NCBI GenBank assembly: GCA_017471965.1
Contig: JAFURF010000070.1
Location: forward strand, 94,636 to 158,635
Direction: 5' to 3'
Origin: Bacteroidales bacterium
GTDB taxonomy: Bacteria > Bacteroidota > Bacteroidia > Bacteroidales > UBA932
DNA length: 64,000 nt
Part shown: positions 36,101-45,001 of the stretch, one piece after another
Position numbering within the stretch: position 1 is the stretch's first letter
Layout: every line of letters begins with the position of its first letter
The notes under the pieces: model-generated
What the model was told of the DNA's origin: nothing
What the model saw: only the letters and a program-made list of their open reading frames with translations
Database searches by the model: none
Made by a program: the position numbers and the translations under genes

Positions 36101-37288
36101 CTACTTGTAGTCATATGGAAGTTCACCCTCGATGCCGTCAAGTCTGACAACATTGGTCACGGTGTCCATTCCATCTTCATCCCTTGCGGTGACAAAGACC
36201 ACAAGTTCCATATTCTCGACCTTCCATGCATCCTTGAGGTTCATCACGAATACATACTCACCTGTCTTGCCTGCCTTGATGGTTCCCAGGCTATGACCGG
36301 TATAGTTTCTTGTAGAAACCTTGCAGTCTGCAATGCGGATGTTATCGTCATACATATTCATCCAATCCTCTGCGATGTTGTATAAGTCAGCCTGCTGGCC
36401 CTGTATTCCGTCTTCTGTAAGGAAGGCGCCCACACGGTACTGGCCGTCTTCAGCAGCCTTGACCACAGCCTTGACCACCACCACACCATCTGAATGATTG
36501 GCCTTCAAGGCGATTCCGGCCTTTGTATTGCCCTTACCATATGCAGAGCGGATGACTGAAGACGCCTCATTTGCAGTCTGCGAAACCTGTCTGTAAGCGC
36601 CGAAAGTATACTTCCAGTCAACTATGACTGTAGGCCAACCGTCTGCAGGCTGATAGAAACCCGCAAGATAAGCAGGGTCCTGTGAAGAATAATTATGAGC
36701 ATCCACCTTGACAACATAATCGTTGAATTCCGGATAATCGGTAAAAGCCTTCTTCAGACCTGCCTTCATAAGAGGACAATTGCCGCACTCCTGCCCGGTA
36801 AACTGCAGAAGGAGCACCTTGCGTACAAATGAAAGATTTTCCGGATCCGGGTCTGCCGGAGTCTCAGGAACTTCGCAGTCCACAGCCTTTATCTTCACCT
36901 CACCTTCAGTAACAAGACCTTTATACTCAGCCCAGATGACAAAATCACCAGGTGCAGTTGTAGTGAACTTGAAGTCAGGTATCTGAACGACAGCATCCTT
37001 TGCATTTGCATCATGGAAAACCACGTCAGAAGTGACGGCCTCGCCATCAAGCAATACCGAGAGCACTGCCGCATCCTTACCGTCCGACTGGATGATCTGC
37101 TTGTCAACCTCTATGGTCAAAGTTCCTTCCACCTTATCTTCAGGTGGAGTTACAGGAGTCTCTGTGTTGCCGTTGTTTCCGGTATCATCTCCGCCGTTGT
37201 CATCCGGTTCAACACCTGTACCGTCACAGGCAGTTGCAAGCATCGCTGCTGCAAACAGCAGCGATGCATATTTAAAAAACTTCTTCAT
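36101..37288 (-). CDS. Omp28-related lipoprotein with CxxC domain (third in window)
   Basis: A 395-residue lipoprotein: signal to Cys21, then a DGTGVEPDDNGGDD acidic linker typical of surface export, an Ig-like domain (~54-135), and a thioredoxin-like domain with Cys168-Gly-Asn-Cys171 in GQECGNCPLM, followed by a C-terminal beta domain. Its start lies inside the stop of the 896-residue lipoprotein gene (TAATG). Same family as the genes at 27995 and 29857, but with a separate promoter far upstream. Confidence 0.83.
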   Translation of the reverse strand: MKKFFKYASLLFAAAMLATACDGTGVEPDDNGGDDTGNNGNTETPVTPPEDKVEGTLTIEVDKQIIQSDGKDAAVLSVLLDGEAVTSDVVFHDANAKDAVVQIPDFKFTTTAPGDFVIWAEYKGLVTEGEVKIKAVDCEVPETPADPDPENLSFVRKVLLLQFTGQECGNCPLMKAGLKKAFTDYPEFNDYVVKVDAHNYSSQDPAYLAGFYQPADGWPTVIVDWKYTFGAYRQVSQTANEASSVIRSAYGKGNTKAGIALKANHSDGVVVVKAVVKAAEDGQYRVGAFLTEDGIQGQQADLYNIAEDWMNMYDDNIRIADCKVSTRNYTGHSLGTIKAGKTGEYVFVMNLKDAWKVENMELVVFVTARDEDGMDTVTNVVRLDGIEGELPYDYK

Positions 37289-39978
37289 TATCTTCTCTGA
37301 TATTTAGATGCATACTTCTCAAGAGACTCCTCGATCATCTCCATTGTGATGATGCAAGGTTCAGCCTCCTCGAACCTGATGTTCTCCCTTTCAGGGAACT
37401 TTGTCATGGACTTCCAGACAATACGCTCGCACTCCTCGTCTTCAATATTCACCTTCTCCACATATGTCCTGCCTGCACTGCGTGTATCCGAAGACTTGGT
37501 CTCTGTCCAGCCTCTGGTAAGTTTGATCTCGGAAACGACAGGCTCGGTGATGGCTGCATCATACTGATTCCATCCCGCAATCGCATTCATATAGTGCGGT
37601 TTGCCATCCACATCACAAGCCTTGATTATGATTGTCTTCCTGTCTGCGGAAATCTCTACAGGGAAGCCTTTCTCATGAGTCTTGAATGCGTGGTTTGTCT
37701 CAAGGTCATAACCTCCGACAAAGAACACATAGTCATAAGCAAAAGTCATAGGCGGCATTGTCTCCTGATTTACAGGGACTGTCACAGAACCGTCCTCTGC
37801 AACCTGAAGATACCACTTAGGTCCGAAGTCATAGAACAACTCCGCATTGTCATATGACTGATAGTCAGTAGCCTTGAAGAGGTCGAATGCAGTCCTTGTC
37901 GTCAGACGGCTAAGTTCATAGATATCCTTGTCGAACCATCCCGTGCAGAGGAGTCTGTTCCTGTAATAGAGTCTGTAGTCGTTGAACAGGGCTGCCTGTG
38001 TCTTGAAATCCTCATAATATCCGTCGACCTTGCTCTGTGACCATCCGAATTCAGCATATGCATCATAAACCGACTGATCCAGCGCAGGAGTCTCGATGGC
38101 ATCGGTGATGGTGATCTTGGCCTTGCTGGTCTTCTTGTAACTTGTCTGCTGATTGTTTACATACGATGTCGCATATACTGTAGCAGTCGCTGTCCAGTCG
38201 CCTACCAATTCCTTATAGAGAGGAGAATCGATATGCGGATCCAGGTGCTGGAGTCTTGTAGAACAGTCTGCGATAGCGGAGCAGCCTTTCTGGAGGATAT
38301 TAGGAGTATATTCCTTGTTGTAGCCGAGAACCGCTATACGTGTGGTCTGTCCGTCAAGAGAAGGGATTGAGATGGTAAGTCCTTCAGGAGAATTGATGGC
38401 CTTGACATCTTCTGATGACAGAGGATTCTGAACAAGACTCGCGTATGTCGCACCTGAGTTGAGTTCAGGGATCCAGTCCCTTACATAGTTGGCACCGTAA
38501 TATGCCTCGACAAGGTCTCCGTTAGGAGCCTTGATATTGAACTTTGCTTCATACACATTCTCGTTGTCCTCGACAGCGGTAACGACAATCTCAGGAGCAT
38601 CAAGCACCTTGGCTGTTGTCTGGAACTCCTGATGTATGAACTTCTGGGTCGTACCGTTCTCATCACCAAGGGCTGTTATGAGCAGGTGGAAGTTGCTCTG
38701 CTCGTGGAGCCAGTCCACAAAGAAGTCTTCCTTGACATTGATTGTGATCGGGCCGTCGGCGTATCCTATCATGAAACTGAACCGCGCCCAGTAAGAACTT
38801 ACAAACCACTGCAGCCATTCTTCCCTACCGTCAAGAAGCGAAAGAATCCCCTCATAAGTGGCGTCGTCAACGACACAATAGCAATAGAGGAAGACATTGT
38901 CGTCAGGGATGACCTTGATGGTAGCGTCGATAGGCGTGATCTCCTCATATCTGATATCGAACTCGGCATCAAGAGGATCCGGCTGCTCCAGAGTGAACAC
39001 CATCTTCTGATATGCTCCATACCAACCTGCTTCCTCTTCCTCGTAAAGACGTACATCAGTCTCCAGTCCTCTTGTCATTACAGAACCCGCAGGTGCAGTC
39101 TCGTCTCCATAATAACCCTCAAGGTCACAGAGAGGGATGAAATATCCCCAACCGTCTCCTTTAGGGCCCCAGTTTGCAATATATCCTTCTCCCCACTCGA
39201 ACTCTGCCGCCATGAAGATCACCGGTTCACCAGGAGCATTCGGTTCATGCATCTGGTAAGGTTCTCCTGTCTCCGGATCTACTATCAGATTACCGTTCTC
39301 ATCAGTATAATATTCATTGTCGGGGTTGATGTCCACCGTAATGTCCTTACGGGTGTCCACCTGTCCGTTCTGATAGAGAAGGTCGGCGTCATGCATGCCT
39401 TTCATCTTGTTTGACAAGTACATAGGAACGCTTGAGAAGGCATATCTGATGGAGCGTGTGTCATCTTTCTCCACATTCTCGGGAACATTGACATGGACCT
39501 TATAATTACGCTTGCCCACCTCGACGAGAGTAAGCAGGCCAGATGTGTCATATGCCTTGGTCTCTGCCTCCAGTTCCACTACTTCCTCATAGAAATCCGT
39601 ACCTTTCTGACCTGCGAAGTAGAAGTAATACTTGGTCTGACCTGTAAGGTTCTCGAGTTTGAAGACTATCTCGCCGCTCATCTCGAGTTTCTCTCCCGAA
39701 CGGAAGATGGATGCCGGCTGGAGTCCCTCCTGAGCCGATGTGAAGTACTGATAAGCGACAGCGTCCAGTCCGGTAGGAACCACCTTTATCTCAAGGAAGT
39801 CTGTTCCGGCTGTCACAACAGATGCTGTCAGGTCAACCGAAGTCGACGGTTTTTCCTCGGGGATTTCCGTGTCGGTACCCTCATCCTCCAGATCCGGGCC
39901 TGAGCAGGAGAAACTCTGAAGCATCACTGCTGCAAGGCAGCACCCGATAAGAGTGAATTTTGTAAAGATTCTTTTCAT
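37288..39978 (-). CDS. Long lipoprotein partnered with an Omp28 gene
   Basis: An 896-residue lipoprotein; signal to Cys25 (VMLQSFSC) followed by acidic SGPDLEDEGTDTE. Repeated fibronectin III-like units are suggested by FLEIKVVPTGLDAVAYQYF, LENLTGQTKYYFYFAGQKG and INVKEDFFVDWLHEQSNFHL. A C-terminal ~300-residue part begins near LVGDWTATATVYATS and resembles the C-terminal domain of the lipoprotein at 20453 (both have a GPKWYLQV/GPKWFLEV phrase). It shares one base with the Omp28 start. Ligand unknown; a binding or scaffold role at the surface is likely. Confidence 0.78.
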   Translation of the reverse strand: MKRIFTKFTLIGCCLAAVMLQSFSCSGPDLEDEGTDTEIPEEKPSTSVDLTASVVTAGTDFLEIKVVPTGLDAVAYQYFTSAQEGLQPASIFRSGEKLEMSGEIVFKLENLTGQTKYYFYFAGQKGTDFYEEVVELEAETKAYDTSGLLTLVEVGKRNYKVHVNVPENVEKDDTRSIRYAFSSVPMYLSNKMKGMHDADLLYQNGQVDTRKDITVDINPDNEYYTDENGNLIVDPETGEPYQMHEPNAPGEPVIFMAAEFEWGEGYIANWGPKGDGWGYFIPLCDLEGYYGDETAPAGSVMTRGLETDVRLYEEEEAGWYGAYQKMVFTLEQPDPLDAEFDIRYEEITPIDATIKVIPDDNVFLYCYCVVDDATYEGILSLLDGREEWLQWFVSSYWARFSFMIGYADGPITINVKEDFFVDWLHEQSNFHLLITALGDENGTTQKFIHQEFQTTAKVLDAPEIVVTAVEDNENVYEAKFNIKAPNGDLVEAYYGANYVRDWIPELNSGATYASLVQNPLSSEDVKAINSPEGLTISIPSLDGQTTRIAVLGYNKEYTPNILQKGCSAIADCSTRLQHLDPHIDSPLYKELVGDWTATATVYATSYVNNQQTSYKKTSKAKITITDAIETPALDQSVYDAYAEFGWSQSKVDGYYEDFKTQAALFNDYRLYYRNRLLCTGWFDKDIYELSRLTTRTAFDLFKATDYQSYDNAELFYDFGPKWYLQVAEDGSVTVPVNQETMPPMTFAYDYVFFVGGYDLETNHAFKTHEKGFPVEISADRKTIIIKACDVDGKPHYMNAIAGWNQYDAAITEPVVSEIKLTRGWTETKSSDTRSAGRTYVEKVNIEDEECERIVWKSMTKFPERENIRFEEAEPCIITMEMIEESLEKYASKYQRR

Positions 39979-40037
39979 TAGTCTATTGTTATTTAATAAG
40001 ATGAATATTCATAGTTTTGCAATAAGTACAATCGGTG

Positions 40038-40067
40038 CAAATTTATAATTAATTTTATGAAATGCAA
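40038..40067 (-). promoter_or_regulatory. Promoter of the lipoprotein-Omp28 pair
   Basis: Minus strand TTG (40065-40067), 19 bases, TAAATTTG (40038-40045); leader about 55 bases to the ATG at 39978. Confidence 0.8.
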
Positions 40068-40098
40068 TAAAGTCCACGTCAAAAACAAAATTTCATAA

Positions 40099-40129
40099 TT
40101 GTCTGTATCATCATTATTTCCTATATTTG
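40099..40129 (+). promoter_or_regulatory. Promoter of purB
   Basis: TTG (40099-40101), 20 bases, TATATTTG (40122-40129), 24 bases before the ATG. Arranged back to back with the minus promoter at 40038-40067. Confidence 0.8.
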
Positions 40130-40153
40130 CGCCACATTTAAAATTAAAACAGA

Positions 40154-41494
40154 ATGGAATATAATTCACTTCTGGCGGTTTCGCCTATCGACGGACGCTA
40201 CTCGCGTCAGACAGGACCTCTTAGGGAATATTTCAGCGAATATGCACTTATAAAGTACAGAGTCCGCGTGGAAATAGAATACTTCATCGCACTGTGCCAG
40301 ATTCCTCTGCCGCAACTTGCAGATTTCGATTCTACAAAGTTCGAGGCCCTGAGGGACATCTACAGAAACATGACTCCTGAAGACGCTGCCAAAGTGAAGG
40401 AGATTGAGAAGGTCACAAACCACGATGTAAAGGCCGTGGAATATTTCATAAAGGACAGGTTCAAGGAACTTGACATCATGAAATGGGGAGAATTCGTGCA
40501 TTTCGGCCTTACCTCACAGGACATAAACAACACATCCGTGCCACTTTCGTTCAAGGAGGCCATCGATGACTGCTTCATGCCTCTGCTCCAGGAGGTTCTT
40601 GGAATCATCAAGGGCATGGCATCAGACTGGAAGGATATCCCTATGCTTGCCAAGACCCACGGACAGCCCGCCTCCCCTACCCGCGTAGGAAAGGAGTTCA
40701 ATGTGTTCGCAGTACGTCTCGAGGAGCAGATCCGCCAGTTTTCTCTTCTGACATATCCTGCCAAGTTCGGTGGCGCAACCGGTAACATGAACGCCCATAA
40801 GGTGGCTTATCCGGGCATCGACTGGATAGGATTCGGAAATGATTTCGTCGCATCCCTCGGTCTGAAGAGGTCATTCCCGACAACCCAGATCGAACATTAC
40901 GACAACCTTGCTTCGCTTTTCGACTGCCTCCGCCGCATCAACACTATCCTCATAGACTTCGCGCGCGACATATGGACATATATATCTATGGAGTATTTCC
41001 GCCAGAAGGTGAAGGCTGGAGAAGTGGGGTCTTCAGCGATGCCTCATAAGGTCAATCCTATCGATTTCGAGAATGCAGAAGGAAACTTCGGAGTGGCAAA
41101 CGCCCTCTACACCCATCTGTCGATGAAACTCCCGATATCACGTCTGCAGCGTGACCTCACGGACTCTACCGTTCTGCGCAATATAGGAATGCCTCTTGCC
41201 CATTCTATGATTTCCCTCAACTCACTCAGAAAGGGACTCGGCAAACTCATACTCAACGAAGACGCCCTGAAGGCTGACCTTGAAAGGAACTGGGCCGTGG
41301 TGGCGGAGGCCATACAGACAATCCTCCGCAGAGAAAACTACCCGAACCCTTACGAGACGCTCAAGGCGCTGACACGTACAGGTGCGGGCATCAATCATGA
41401 AGTTATCGCTGAGTTCATCGAAACACTCGACGTCAGCGAATCAGTGAAAGAGGAACTCAGGGCGATAACCCCTTGGACCTACACAGGATTCTAG
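40154..41494 (+). CDS. purB: Adenylosuccinate lyase
   Basis: Catalyses two fumarate-releasing steps of purine synthesis. The 446 residues show the fumarase/aspartase superfamily signature GSSAMPHKVNPIDFEN, with LTSQDINNTS, KTHGQPASPTRVGKE and the catalytic His-containing segments. The N-terminus MEYNSLLAVSPIDGRYSRQT is that of the E. coli-type PurB. It has its own promoter. Its stop is five bases from the end of the convergent divIC gene. Confidence 0.97.
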   Translation: MEYNSLLAVSPIDGRYSRQTGPLREYFSEYALIKYRVRVEIEYFIALCQIPLPQLADFDSTKFEALRDIYRNMTPEDAAKVKEIEKVTNHDVKAVEYFIKDRFKELDIMKWGEFVHFGLTSQDINNTSVPLSFKEAIDDCFMPLLQEVLGIIKGMASDWKDIPMLAKTHGQPASPTRVGKEFNVFAVRLEEQIRQFSLLTYPAKFGGATGNMNAHKVAYPGIDWIGFGNDFVASLGLKRSFPTTQIEHYDNLASLFDCLRRINTILIDFARDIWTYISMEYFRQKVKAGEVGSSAMPHKVNPIDFENAEGNFGVANALYTHLSMKLPISRLQRDLTDSTVLRNIGMPLAHSMISLNSLRKGLGKLILNEDALKADLERNWAVVAEAIQTILRRENYPNPYETLKALTRTGAGINHEVIAEFIETLDVSESVKEELRAITPWTYTGF

Positions 41495-41499
41495 AAATA

Positions 41500-41802
41500 T
41501 CATTCAACAATATAGACATCTTCGCCAGGGACAGCAAAATTGAACTGCTCTCTGGCGAATTTTTCCAATGTATCCCTGTCCGTCATAAGTCTGTCGATAC
41601 GACGGTCCATCTCTGCATTCTGAGCCTCGTACTCCTTGATGATCTTCTCCTGACGACGGATCTCAGCGCCGGCCTTAGCCCAATGGATGACGGTATTGCC
41701 AGGTCCCACCACCCACAGGATGGCGAACAGACCGGTAACTATGACCACGAACCACGCAAACTTTCTGTGCGGGCCTTTGAATATATCCTTTATCTTTCCC
41801 AT
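41500..41802 (-). CDS. Septum formation initiator (DivIC/FtsB family)
   Basis: Small bitopic division protein, 100 residues from the ATG at 41802 (MGKIKDIFKG; an upstream in-frame ATG at 41832 lies in the promoter zone). One membrane helix (FAWFVVIVTGLFAILWVV), then a periplasmic coiled coil (IRRQEKIIKEYEAQNAEMDRR) and the conserved ending LEKFAREQFNFAVPGEDVYIV. FtsB/DivIC form a complex with FtsL and FtsQ/DivIB that activates septal wall synthesis. Probably has its own promoter (TATTTTTG at 41830-41837). Confidence 0.88.
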   Translation of the reverse strand: MGKIKDIFKGPHRKFAWFVVIVTGLFAILWVVGPGNTVIHWAKAGAEIRRQEKIIKEYEAQNAEMDRRIDRLMTDRDTLEKFAREQFNFAVPGEDVYIVE

Positions 41803-41839
41803 TTCCGTTCGAATTATACGATTTCTCGACAAAAATAAT

Positions 41840-41847
41840 TAAATTTG
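41840..41847 (+). promoter_or_regulatory. Putative -7 box for the 41880 gene
   Basis: TAAATTTG 33 bases before the ATG. It abuts the minus-strand TATTTTTG (41830-41837) proposed for divIC, so the two divergent promoters would overlap. No TTG at -33 is clear. Confidence 0.4.
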
Positions 41848-41879
41848 ACCGATTTTTTAACTAACTAATGTAGAAAAAT

Positions 41880-42815
41880 ATGAAACCTACACTTTTGGTA
41901 CTTGCAGCAGGCATGGGCAGCCGCTACGGTGGACTGAAACAGATGGACGGACTCGGCCCTAACGGTGAAACCATCATAGACTATTCGATCTACGATGCAG
42001 TAGAGGCCGGATTCGGCAAGGTTGTATACATCGTCCGTGAGTATTTCAAGGAGCAGATGGAACAGGTGGTGAAAGAAAAGTACAGCAACGTGAAATGCGT
42101 TGACGGAGAACCTCTCGAATTCCAGTTCGTGACTCAGGAACTCTTCAAGATCCCATCACAGTTCACACTCAATCCTGAACGCGAGAAGCCTTGGGGAACA
42201 GCACATGCGGTGCTTATGGGCAAGGACGTTGTAAAAGAGCCTTTTGCAGTCATCAACGGGGACGACTACTATGGCAAGGAATCATTCCGCATCCTCGGAG
42301 ACTGGCTCAGAGCACACGAAGGCAAGACAGGAGAATATGCTCTCGTAGGCTTTGAACTCGACAACACCCTTTCAGAATCAGGCGGTGTATCACGCGGTAT
42401 CGGTGCCGCAGACGAAACAGGTTTCCTCACAGACGTCGTGGAGCATCATAAGATCGCCATGGCTGAAGACGGAAAGATCTACGGCGAGAACAACGTTACC
42501 GGCGAGACTGTTGAACTTGCTCCTAAGGCGCTCTGCTCCATGAATATGTGGGGCTTCACTCCGGACTACTTCGAGAAGAGTGAAGAGATCTTCACAAAGT
42601 TCCTTGAAAAGAACATCAACGAACTGAAGGCCGAATTCTACATCCCATACGCCATCGACTGCATCATCAAGGAAGGTACAGGGAAATGCGAACTCCTCTC
42701 AACCCCATCCAGATGGTTCGGCGTCACCTTCAAGGAAGACAGACCGGGCGTCGTGGCAAAGTTCCAGGAATTCGCAGACAAGGGCGTATATCCTACACCA
42801 TTATATAAGAAATAA
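41880..42815 (+). CDS. Sugar-phosphate nucleotidyltransferase family protein
   Basis: A 311-residue GT-A-fold enzyme with the NTP-binding start LVLAAGMGSRYGGLKQMDGLG, EKPWGTAHAVLMGKDV and the metal-binding VINGDDYYG. Family members couple NTPs to sugar phosphates; this branch is common in Bacteroidota and its substrate is not established. The sequence is more like the UTP-glucose-1-phosphate type than the MurU-like gene at 44204. Its stop codon overlaps the start of the CPBP gene (TAATG). Confidence 0.85.
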   Translation: MKPTLLVLAAGMGSRYGGLKQMDGLGPNGETIIDYSIYDAVEAGFGKVVYIVREYFKEQMEQVVKEKYSNVKCVDGEPLEFQFVTQELFKIPSQFTLNPEREKPWGTAHAVLMGKDVVKEPFAVINGDDYYGKESFRILGDWLRAHEGKTGEYALVGFELDNTLSESGGVSRGIGAADETGFLTDVVEHHKIAMAEDGKIYGENNVTGETVELAPKALCSMNMWGFTPDYFEKSEEIFTKFLEKNINELKAEFYIPYAIDCIIKEGTGKCELLSTPSRWFGVTFKEDRPGVVAKFQEFADKGVYPTPLYKK

Positions 42816-43717
42816 TGGGATTTTTCAGAAGACATCAGGGAAGGGCGTCCTATGCGCTCTTCCCTAATTACAATCACTATGTGCCGGGATATGGCGGCAT
42901 GGCGATGCTTTTCGTCATGTTCCTCATCGGGGCCTTTCTCGGAAACATCATCGTGGGCGCACTCACTCTCGTATCTGCGGAATTCGCAACCATGTACGGA
43001 ACAGTGATATCATACCCGGTGATGTTCATCCCTCCTATGCTCTACGCTTCTGCACACAGCCGCAGGAACGAATATTTCGAGACCGGATATTCTTTGGACA
43101 GCAGCCACTTCGGAACACTTGGAGGCTTCAGTATGGCGGTCATAGCATCAATTGCCACAATGGCGACCGCATTCATGGCAGATAGCGTCAACACCATCCT
43201 GCCGAATCCTCCTGAATGGTTCGAGCAGGCAATGGAAATACTGCTGGAAGGTCCTGTATGGGGCACTCTTCTGTCTGTTTCTGTCTTTGCACCTCTATTT
43301 GAAGAATGGCTATGCCGTGGCCTGGTGCTGAGAGGACTGCTCCAGAAGACCGGTCCGGTGACCGCCATCAGCGTATCCGCCCTGTTCTTCGCCATCCTGC
43401 ACATGAATCCATGGCAGGCCTTGCCGGCATTCATACTCGGACTCCTTTTCGGTTATGTCTACTACAAGACCGGATCGTTGAAACTGACAATGCTCATGCA
43501 CTGTGTGAACAACACAATGGCAGTGGTCTTCAGCAAGATACCGGCATTGGCAGAAGCAGAGAACTTTACAGAAGTTCTCAGTCCATGGGCCTATGCTGGA
43601 GTCTTCGTCGCATGCATCGCATTCGTTGCAAGCGCATTGGTAGTTCTCCGCAACATTCCTTTCGCCAAGGACGGAGCACGCAGCAACTGCGACGAAATTC
43701 CTCCGATGACCATATAG
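42815..43717 (+). CDS. CPBP family intramembrane metalloprotease
   Basis: Polytopic membrane protein of 300 residues with about seven to eight helices. It has the CPBP (Rce1/Abi-like) motifs: EEWLCRG (Glu-Glu-x3-Arg, ~168-173), FAILHMNPWQALPAF and the second His-bearing LMHCVNNTMAVVF. CPBP proteins cut membrane or prenylated substrates and, in bacteria, are often linked to bacteriocin immunity or stress; nothing nearby indicates a target. Translationally coupled to the nucleotidyltransferase by a one-base overlap. A huge hairpin follows 6 bases after the stop. Confidence 0.87.
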   Translation: MGFFRRHQGRASYALFPNYNHYVPGYGGMAMLFVMFLIGAFLGNIIVGALTLVSAEFATMYGTVISYPVMFIPPMLYASAHSRRNEYFETGYSLDSSHFGTLGGFSMAVIASIATMATAFMADSVNTILPNPPEWFEQAMEILLEGPVWGTLLSVSVFAPLFEEWLCRGLVLRGLLQKTGPVTAISVSALFFAILHMNPWQALPAFILGLLFGYVYYKTGSLKLTMLMHCVNNTMAVVFSKIPALAEAENFTEVLSPWAYAGVFVACIAFVASALVVLRNIPFAKDGARSNCDEIPPMTI

Positions 43718-43723
43718 GTAAAA

Positions 43724-43822
43724 GTATAGCGACAGCATGTCCGTTCTGACGATCCTCCCACTCCGTGGTACCCTCCCTTTTCGGGAGCCAATGTCGTCAG
43801 AACGGACATGCTGTCGCTATAC
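43724..43822. repeat. 99-base element with perfect 29-bp inverted repeat
   Basis: Arms 43724-43752 and 43794-43822 are perfect complements over 29 bp. The 41-base centre itself contains CCAC/GTGG and CTCCC-TTTTC-GGGAG stems, so the RNA could fold as a three-way junction. It fills the gap between the convergent CPBP and yccF genes. On the minus strand the stem is followed by CTTTTACC, so it may also end the yccF transcript. Confidence 0.85.
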
Positions 43823-43827
43823 CACCT

Positions 43828-44196
43828 TCAGGAGATGGTCTTTCCGAAAGGGACAAGAGCAAGAAGAGCCATCTTGAAATGCTGGATTCCGAAAGGTATG
43901 CCGATGATGGTCAGACAGCAGAACACCCCGAAAGACAGGTGGAGCATGGTTATCTCGATACCTCCTACAAGAATCCATATCACATTCATCAGGATCGAAA
44001 GACATCCCGTGTCGTTCGGTCCTGATTTGACATCATGACCGAACGGCCATAGGGCGAAAGTTCCGATCTTTATCAGTTGAAGACCGAAAGGTATGCCGAT
44101 GATGGTGATGCAGAAGAGCACACCGACAAGCCAATAGTACAGGGCAACGAGAAAGCCGCCCAGAATGAACCAAAGTATGTTTCCTATAAATTTCAT
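43828..44196 (-). CDS. YccF-like small membrane protein
   Basis: A 122-residue inner-membrane protein with two similar halves, each with a hydrophobic stretch and IGIPFG: CITIIGIPFGLQLIKIGTF and CLTIIGIPFGIQHFKM, as in the YccF domain family. The ATG at 44196 (MKFIGNILWFILGG) is preferred; the longer in-frame start at 44262 lies within the upstream gene. It follows the MurU-like gene by seven bases and is the last gene of that operon. Function unknown. Confidence 0.85.
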   Translation of the reverse strand: MKFIGNILWFILGGFLVALYYWLVGVLFCITIIGIPFGLQLIKIGTFALWPFGHDVKSGPNDTGCLSILMNVIWILVGGIEITMLHLSFGVFCCLTIIGIPFGIQHFKMALLALVPFGKTIS

Positions 44197-44203
44197 ATGA
44201 CAG

Positions 44204-45001
44204 TTATTTATGACGAACGAGGGCTTCAGCCTGTTCAAGGGTGTCCATCTTTCCCACGTCAATTATATTGAGGTCTGAGGCCTCCACACCATAAATCGTG
44301 CGTGTACCGCACATTTCCAGATAAAAATCGATTATCGGGAACCTTGGAGTATCCGTCGCGATGTACATGCCGTGTGAGACCGCATACGTCTCCATGGCCT
44401 CGAGTACATCTTCAGACAGGATATGTATCCCGGAGAATGCCAGGCGTCGGCACTTGTCCGGATCCACCCAAGGCCCGGCAAGGCGCACCTCCCTCGTATT
44501 CACATTGGTCCAGCCTACCAGACGCATATCATCCGGCTGGAACAGCAGGTAGCGCGAAGACTTCCTTTCACTGACAAGAAGCGTCGCGAACGAGTGAGGG
44601 GCATGCTGAGATATGAACCACGGGATATCCAGGTCGGACATGATGTCGACATTATGGACCAGAAAGGCTCCGCATCCTTCCAACAAAGGCCGCGCATGAA
44701 GCACCGCACCCCCTGTTTCCAGAAGGAGACTACGTTCATCACTCACCAGCATAAGCATCTTTCCCTCAGACAAGTCAGACGGATCACCGGCTATCCAGTC
44801 CTGCTCTCCGATCCAGTCTTCTATCTTGTCGGCAAAATGGTGGACATTGACCACTGCCTCATTTATTCCTGAAGCGAAGAGTTTGCGGGCCACATGTTCC
44901 AGCAGAGGCTTTCCCCCAAGAGGGACCAGAGCCTTGGGAAGTGTATCTGTTATCGGCTTGAGACGGGTTCCCAGTCCCGCTGCGAATATCATTGATTTCA
45001 T
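44204..45001 (-). CDS. MurU-like sugar-1-phosphate nucleotidyltransferase
   Basis: A 265-residue GT-A-type nucleotidyltransferase: FAAGLGTRLKPITDTLPKAL with the G-x-G-T-R signature and the Lys of PKAL, GKPLLEHVARKL, and the metal-binding VHNVDIMSD. The family includes MurU (MurNAc-1-phosphate to UDP-MurNAc) and mannose-1-phosphate guanylyltransferases. The neighbouring AmgK-like kinase favours a MurU-type recycling role. Its start is overlapped (ATGA) by a small reading frame derived from the 58-bp duplication. Substrate remains inferred. Confidence 0.83.
   Translation of the reverse strand: MKSMIFAAGLGTRLKPITDTLPKALVPLGGKPLLEHVARKLFASGINEAVVNVHHFADKIEDWIGEQDWIAGDPSDLSEGKMLMLVSDERSLLLETGGAVLHARPLLEGCGAFLVHNVDIMSDLDIPWFISQHAPHSFATLLVSERKSSRYLLFQPDDMRLVGWTNVNTREVRLAGPWVDPDKCRRLAFSGIHILSEDVLEAMETYAVSHGMYIATDTPRFPIIDFYLEMCGTRTIYGVEASDLNIIDVGKMDTLEQAEALVRHK

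Noticed and set aside
42815-43717. CPBP protease as bacteriocin immunity
   Set aside because: No bacteriocin precursor, modifying enzyme or exporter lies nearby.
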